DNA from: Competibacteraceae bacterium UBA6584
GTDB lineage: Bacteria > Pseudomonadota > Gammaproteobacteria > Competibacterales > Competibacteraceae
Reading direction: 5' to 3'
Length of the DNA stretch: 10,369 nt
Assembly: GCA_002433805.1 (NCBI GenBank)
Contig: DJIW01000100.1
Span: 1 to 10,369 of the forward strand
Shown one piece after another: positions 6,948 through 10,369 of this stretch; the first letter of the stretch is position 1; each line of letters starts with the position of its first letter. Under the pieces are notes generated by a model that saw only the letters and a program-made list of their open reading frames with translations, was not told the DNA's origin and did no database searches. A program made the position numbers and the translations under genes.

Positions 6948-7739
6948 TCAACCGGCGCTTTTGACCAGCGCGTTCAGCTTCGGTAAATCCGGGGATTGCG
7001 GATAATTGCTTTCCAGCACCCGCAGGCTGTCGGCGGCCAATTGCGGCATGCCCATCTTGATGTAGGCTTGGGTCATGATGCCGAGAGCCTGGGCGGAAGC
7101 GGGCGTGCGCGCGTAGGTTTCCAGCACGAACTTGGCCCGGTTGACCGCCGCGACGTAAGCGCCCCGCCGCAGGTAATAATTGGCGACATTGACCTCGTAG
7201 GCCGCCAGGCTGTTATGCAGGAACAGCATCCGCTGGCGAGAATCCTCGGCGTATTTACTGGTGGGGAACTTGCGGATCAATTCGGCGAAATCGTTGTAGG
7301 ATTGCCGGGCGGTGGCGGTATCGGTCTTGGCGCGGTCGGTGGGGGCCAGCCGCTCGAACAGCGTGTCGCTGCGGTTGAAGTTTACCAAGCCTTTGAGGTA
7401 ATAAGCATAATCGACATAAGGATGACGCGGGTTGGCCTGGATGAAACGGTCGGCGGCCGCGATAGCGGCGTCCGGTTCGTTGTCGCGGTATTGGATGAAA
7501 ATGGTGTCGAGCTGCGCTTGCTGGGCGTAGCGGCCGAACGGATAGCGCGCCTGGATCTTGTCCAGATAATCGAGCGCGGTCTTATAGTTGCCCTCATCCC
7601 TGGCGGTGCGGGCTTCGCTGTAGAGGCGTTGAGCCGACCAACCTCGGGTTTCGTCGATTTTTTCCGGGAGCAGGGCACAGCCCGCCAGCAGCGCGGCGAT
7701 CAGGGGGCCGGTGAAGAATGATGTGGATATTCGGCGCAT
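6948..7739 (-). CDS. bamD: Outer membrane assembly lipoprotein BamD
   Basis: Essential lipoprotein of the BAM complex that folds beta-barrel proteins into the outer membrane. The 263-aa protein begins with a lipoprotein signal peptide ending LLAGC, so Cys21 is the predicted lipidated residue. Ala follows it rather than Asp, consistent with outer-membrane sorting. The mature part is a series of TPR-type helices, including NYKTALDYLDKIQARYPFGR (51-70), a stretch with NPRHPYVDYAYYLKG (103-117) and ANYYLRRGAYVAAVNRAK (186-203), all characteristic of BamD/ComL. Its length is near that of E. coli BamD (about 245 aa). It is divergent from rluD across 78 bp, as in E. coli, which supports the call independently. 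Shine-Dalgarno pairing before the ATG is weak (AGG at 8 nt). Confidence 0.95.
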   Translation of the reverse strand: MRRISTSFFTGPLIAALLAGCALLPEKIDETRGWSAQRLYSEARTARDEGNYKTALDYLDKIQARYPFGRYAQQAQLDTIFIQYRDNEPDAAIAAADRFIQANPRHPYVDYAYYLKGLVNFNRSDTLFERLAPTDRAKTDTATARQSYNDFAELIRKFPTSKYAEDSRQRMLFLHNSLAAYEVNVANYYLRRGAYVAAVNRAKFVLETYARTPASAQALGIMTQAYIKMGMPQLAADSLRVLESNYPQSPDLPKLNALVKSAG

Positions 7740-7787
7740 GGCTAAGGCCTAAGACGGCAATGGTCGAGAATAGGATAGGGTTGGCGC

Positions 7788-7795
7788 AGTATAAC
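7788..7795. promoter_or_regulatory. Overlapping -10 boxes for bamD and rluD
   Basis: The sequence AGTATAAC reads TATAAC on the plus strand (7790-7795) and TATACT on the minus strand (7793-7788). Each matches the sigma-70 -10 consensus at five of six positions. Expected transcript starts would give an rluD leader of about 16 nt and a bamD leader of about 42 nt. The -35 matches are poor on both sides. This is the only promoter-like sequence in the 78-bp gap. The position fits, but the promoter is inferred. Confidence 0.45.
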
Positions 7796-7817
7796 GCCCG
7801 AACTGTTAAAAACCATC

Positions 7818-8780
7818 ATGACGCCTAGCGAACGGATCGACTGTCAGATACCCGCCGATTGCGCCGGGATGCGGCTCGATCAAGCGCTGGCGCTGGCGCT
7901 GCCGGCGTATTCCCGCAGCCGCTTGCAGCAGTGGCTCAAGGCCGGCCAGCTGCGGGTCGACGGCCGGATCGTCCGGCCCCGCGATCCCGTGTGGGGCGGC
8001 GAGCGCGTCAGCGGCGAGCCGATCCTGGAGCCGGAAACCGTCGCCATCGCCCAAAACATTCCGCTCGATATCCGCTATGAAGACGAGGATTTGCTGGCGT
8101 TGAACAAACCGGCCGGCCTGGTGGCCCATCCCGCCGCCGGCAACCGCGACGGCACCCTGGTCAACGCGCTGTTGCATCACGCCCCCGAGCTGGCGCTGCT
8201 GCCGCGCGCCGGCTTGGTCCACCGCCTGGATAAGGACACGACCGGCTTGCTGGTGGTCGCCCGCAGCCTGCGCGCCCACAACGCCCTGATCGAACAACTG
8301 CAAGCGCGCCGCATCGAACGCGAGTATCTGGCCGTGGTGAACGGGACGCCGGTGGCGGGCGGGACGGTGGACGCGCCCATCGGCCGCCATCCGGTCGACC
8401 GGCAGCGGATGGCGGTCGTTGCCAACGGAAAATCGGCGGTGACCCATTATCGAGTGTTGCGCCGCTTTCGCGCCCACACCTTGCTGCGGGTAAAGCTGGA
8501 GACAGGCCGCACCCATCAGATTCGAGTCCATATGGCGCACGTGCGCCTGCCGCTGCTGGGCGATCCCGTCTATGGCGGACGGCCGCGCGTTCCGCCCGAC
8601 GCGGCGGCGCGCTGTATCGAAACGATCCAACGGTTCCGGCGGCAAGCCTTGCACGCCGAGCGGTTGGCGCTGGCCCATCCCATCACGGCCCAGCAGTTGC
8701 AATGGCAAGCGGAATTGCCCGTCGATTTGGCGGAATTGTTAAAGGTTTTAAGCGAAGACGGAGAAATCCGGCATGAGTGA
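7818..8780 (+). CDS. rluD: 23S rRNA pseudouridine(1911/1915/1917) synthase RluD
   Basis: Isomerises three uridines in helix 69 of 23S rRNA, supporting ribosome assembly and function. The 320-aa protein (E. coli RluD is 326) has an N-terminal S4 RNA-binding domain (about 18-75, MRLDQALALALPAYSRSRL). The RluA-type catalytic domain carries HRLDKDTTGLLVVAR, in which Asp138 is the catalytic residue. ALNKPAG (94-100), LETGRTHQIRVH (227-238) and LLGDPVYGG (246-254) are further family motifs. The ATG at 7818 has no clear Shine-Dalgarno sequence, but it aligns with the family start; a later Met18 would cut into the S4 domain. RluD is preferred over RluA or RluC because of the neighbouring bamD and pgeF. 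It overlaps pgeF by 8 bp, indicating translational coupling. Confidence 0.95.
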   Translation: MTPSERIDCQIPADCAGMRLDQALALALPAYSRSRLQQWLKAGQLRVDGRIVRPRDPVWGGERVSGEPILEPETVAIAQNIPLDIRYEDEDLLALNKPAGLVAHPAAGNRDGTLVNALLHHAPELALLPRAGLVHRLDKDTTGLLVVARSLRAHNALIEQLQARRIEREYLAVVNGTPVAGGTVDAPIGRHPVDRQRMAVVANGKSAVTHYRVLRRFRAHTLLRVKLETGRTHQIRVHMAHVRLPLLGDPVYGGRPRVPPDAAARCIETIQRFRRQALHAERLALAHPITAQQLQWQAELPVDLAELLKVLSEDGEIRHE

Positions 8781-9519
8781 ATTGCATTTTGACGATTTGA
8801 TCCTGCCCGGTTGGCCCGCGCCGTCCTGGGTATTGGCGGCCAGCACGACCCGGCGGGGCGGCGTGAGTCAGCCGCCCTACAATAGTCTGAACTTGGCCAG
8901 TCACGTCGGAGACGCCTCGCTCCACGTCGCCGAAAACCGGCGGCGGCTGGCGGCGGTCGCCGGTTATCCCTCCGAGCCGGCGTGGTTGCAGCAGGTCCAC
9001 GGTAATAGCGTGGTCGCCGCTGAAACCGTTATCGACCCGGTCGCCGCCGATGCCGCCTGGACGCGCCGGTCCGGCAAGCCTTGCGTGGTCATGACCGCTG
9101 ATTGCTTGCCGATTTTGTTATGCGACCGGGCCGGCACAGTGGTGGCCGCCGTTCACGCGGGTTGGCGCGGGTTGGCGAACGGGGTCATCACCGCGACCGT
9201 ACAGCAAATGAAAGTTCCGCCGATGGAGTTGATGGCGTGGCTGGGGCCGGCCATCGGCCCGACCGCTTTTGAAGTCGGCGAGGAGGTGCGCGCCGCCTTC
9301 TTGACCTTGGACCGGGCCAATACTCACTTTTTTCAACCGTCGCCCGACGGTCGTTGGCTGGCCGATATTTATGGCTTGGCGCGGCTCCAGTTGCGCCGGC
9401 TGTTCGTTACGGCGATTTACGGCGGCCATTCCTGCACCTTCCGTGACGCCGAGCGCTTTTTTTCCTACCGTCGCGACAACCATACCGGCCGGATGGCCAG
9501 CCTGATCTGGCTGGCCTGA
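8773..9519 (+). CDS. pgeF: Laccase-domain purine nucleoside phosphorylase / YfiH family
   Basis: 248-aa protein of the YfiH/DUF152 (polyphenol oxidase, laccase-domain) family. Family members bind a metal and have been reported to phosphorolyse or deaminate purine nucleosides. In E. coli the protein (PgeF) also acts in peptidoglycan quality control by removing wrongly incorporated serine precursors. The metal ligands are visible: QQVHGN (His76), TADCLP (Cys111) and HAGWRG (His128). WLGPAIGPTAFEVGEEV (156-172) and a C-terminal GGHSCTFRDAERFFSYRRD follow as expected. The start at 8773 has GGAG 9 nt upstream inside rluD, which it overlaps by 8 bp. In E. coli clpB comes next; here the convergent tenA takes that place. 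Confidence 0.93.
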   Translation: MSELHFDDLILPGWPAPSWVLAASTTRRGGVSQPPYNSLNLASHVGDASLHVAENRRRLAAVAGYPSEPAWLQQVHGNSVVAAETVIDPVAADAAWTRRSGKPCVVMTADCLPILLCDRAGTVVAAVHAGWRGLANGVITATVQQMKVPPMELMAWLGPAIGPTAFEVGEEVRAAFLTLDRANTHFFQPSPDGRWLADIYGLARLQLRRLFVTAIYGGHSCTFRDAERFFSYRRDNHTGRMASLIWLA

Positions 9520-9552
9520 GCCGGCGCGGATTCACGCTAGAACGCGCCGGCT
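9519..9552 (+). terminator. Strong hairpin immediately after pgeF
   Basis: A perfect 10-bp inverted repeat, AGCCGGCGCG (9519-9528) and CGCGCCGGCT (9543-9552), encloses a 14-nt loop and begins at the last base of the pgeF stop codon. There is no T-run on either strand, so it is not a textbook intrinsic terminator. It may protect the mRNA 3' end or help to end the rluD-pgeF transcript. Confidence 0.45.
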
Positions 9553-9567
9553 CTACTGAAGAGGCGG

Positions 9568-9597
9568 AAAAGGGTTCGGACCGGCCTTCGGTTCGAG
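9568..9597 (-). terminator. Likely intrinsic terminator of tenA
   Basis: Read on the minus strand, the arms TCGAACCG and CGGTCCGA form an 8-bp stem with one G-U wobble around a 5-nt AAGGC loop (9576-9596). Four T residues follow after a 4-nt gap (9571-9568). It begins about 17 bp after the tenA stop codon. Together with the preceding hairpin it fills most of the 94-bp gap between two convergent genes. Confidence 0.5.
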
Positions 9598-9613
9598 GTG
9601 GTGCTGATCGCGC

Positions 9614-10237
9614 TCACCCGGCGCGCCAAGCCGCTTGAAAGAAATCGCGCTCGCACTGCATGGCATAACGGTAAGCATCGGCTGTGGCCGGCGTGTCGGG
9701 CGTGTAGCGATCCAACAGCCGTTCCAGTCGGGCGGCGGCGCGTTCGAAGTCCTCGCTACCGTACGTGGTAATCCAATCGCTATAGGGGTGTGGCGCTTGT
9801 TGGCGGTCGGCCAGTTGCCGCCCTAACCAAGCGTACAGCCGCATGCAGGGTGTCATGGCGGCGATAGTCATCCCGGTCTCTTGCCCCCAGGCGGTGGCCA
9901 GCAGAAAATCGACATAGCGCCGGGTGGCCGCGCCGGGTGTTATCCGCTCCAGATCGATCTCGAAAGCTTCGGCGACGCCTCGGTGCAATTGCATTTCTTG
10001 GAGCGCGTCGCCCGCCAGTTCGTGCAGGCTTCGATAACCGATCCAATCCGGCGCCTTGGCGGCGGCGATGGCGTAGGCGCGCGCGAAGGCTTGCAGGTAA
10101 AACGCATCTTGTCCGATGTAATAGGCGAAGCGCGGGCGCGCCAGCGAACCGTCGCCGATGCCTTGCAAGAACGGCAGTTCGAGGCAAATGCGAGCGAGAT
10201 CGAGGTTGGCTTGCCAGAGCGTATCGGACAGCGGCAT
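9614..10237 (-). CDS. tenA: TenA family aminopyrimidine aminohydrolase / thiaminase II
   Basis: Cytoplasmic all-helical enzyme that hydrolyses aminopyrimidine breakdown products of thiamin so that the HMP moiety can be reused; it can also cleave thiamin. The 207-aa protein keeps the active-site set known from Bacillus subtilis TenA at nearly the same spacing: Asp44 and Tyr47 in YIGQDAFYL, Tyr108, Cys131 in MTPCMRLY, Tyr135, Tyr159 and Glu196 in QCERDFF. The Cys places it in the TenA_C rather than the TenA_E subgroup. The length is slightly under that of the B. subtilis protein (236 aa). The ATG at 10237 has AAGGA 9 nt upstream. No other thiamin gene is in the window, and I see no thiamin pyrophosphate riboswitch in the visible 132-bp leader, so salvage is inferred from the family only. 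Confidence 0.93.
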   Translation of the reverse strand: MPLSDTLWQANLDLARICLELPFLQGIGDGSLARPRFAYYIGQDAFYLQAFARAYAIAAAKAPDWIGYRSLHELAGDALQEMQLHRGVAEAFEIDLERITPGAATRRYVDFLLATAWGQETGMTIAAMTPCMRLYAWLGRQLADRQQAPHPYSDWITTYGSEDFERAAARLERLLDRYTPDTPATADAYRYAMQCERDFFQAAWRAG

Positions 10238-10369
10238 GGCGGGAGTTCCTTTATCGGACGGACGTGATGCCGATATTATCCGGTTTGTCGGCCGATTGAG
10301 ATCAAAGAACGCTCATGCGGCCCGTTCGAGACCTCCGCGCCAATCCCGTTTTAATGTCCAACCCTTGCC
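10238..10369. other. tenA upstream region, no gene identified
   Basis: This terminal 132 bp holds the tenA ribosome-binding site (AAGGA) and a GATAAT/TAATAT -10-like sequence on the minus strand (10280-10273), which would give a leader of roughly 30 nt. No matching -35 is evident. A short plus-strand reading from an ATG at 10315 stays open to the window edge for 18 codons, but it has no ribosome-binding site or recognisable sequence and is not called. Confidence 0.35.

Noticed and set aside
7806..8708. A 300-codon open frame on the minus strand opposite rluD
   Set aside because: Shadow frame of a confidently identified gene; Gln/Arg/His-rich with no motif, and incompatible with the divergent rluD start region.
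10315..10368. Possible 5' end of a plus-strand gene (ATG followed by 17 open codons)
   Set aside because: No ribosome-binding site, no recognisable sequence and far too short to judge; the window ends there.
10238..10369. Possible thiamin pyrophosphate riboswitch upstream of tenA
   Set aside because: A GGATAATATCGGC stretch on the minus strand faintly recalls the 3' conserved segment, but the CUGAGA and ACCCUU elements are absent from the visible leader.

Overview
This window looks like an ordinary housekeeping stretch of a GC-rich, Gram-negative bacterial chromosome, most likely a gammaproteobacterium. The best evidence is the divergent block bamD | rluD-pgeF. It encodes an outer-membrane assembly lipoprotein, a 23S rRNA pseudouridine synthase and a laccase-domain protein, in the same order and orientation as in Escherichia coli and relatives. 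Coding density is about 93 percent, most genes have recognisable Shine-Dalgarno sequences, and codon usage looks uniform. I see no insertion sequence, prophage, CRISPR array, tRNA, rRNA or riboswitch. The species cannot be named from this sequence.

Layout from left to right. (1) hemW (plus) meets aguA (minus) tail to tail with a 14-bp overlap. (2) cysK (minus) lies upstream of aguA in the same direction. (3) An AT-rich intergenic segment separates cysK from a divergent plus-strand pair: a MoxR-type AAA+ ATPase and a CoxE-like VWA protein. (4) Three minus-strand genes follow: a membrane-anchored protein of unknown function, a small nitroreductase-family flavoprotein and bamD. The first converges on the VWA gene. 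(5) A 78-bp divergent promoter region separates bamD from rluD-pgeF (plus, 8-bp overlap). (6) pgeF converges on tenA (minus) across a 94-bp gap holding two hairpins. The last 132 bases are the tenA leader with no identified gene.

Most genes act independently: heme trafficking, agmatine/arginine metabolism, cysteine synthesis, outer-membrane biogenesis, ribosome maturation, thiamin salvage. The only module whose cellular job is open is the MoxR-VWA pair. In this superfamily such pairs act as AAA+ chaperones that remodel or insert metals into a client, but no client is visible beside it. The 219-residue membrane-anchored protein is the only gene to which I cannot assign a function. I found no convincing new system. 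The points worth a second look are this pair, the orphan membrane protein, a shared -10 element between bamD and rluD, and the AT-rich palindromic region upstream of cysK and the ATPase gene.
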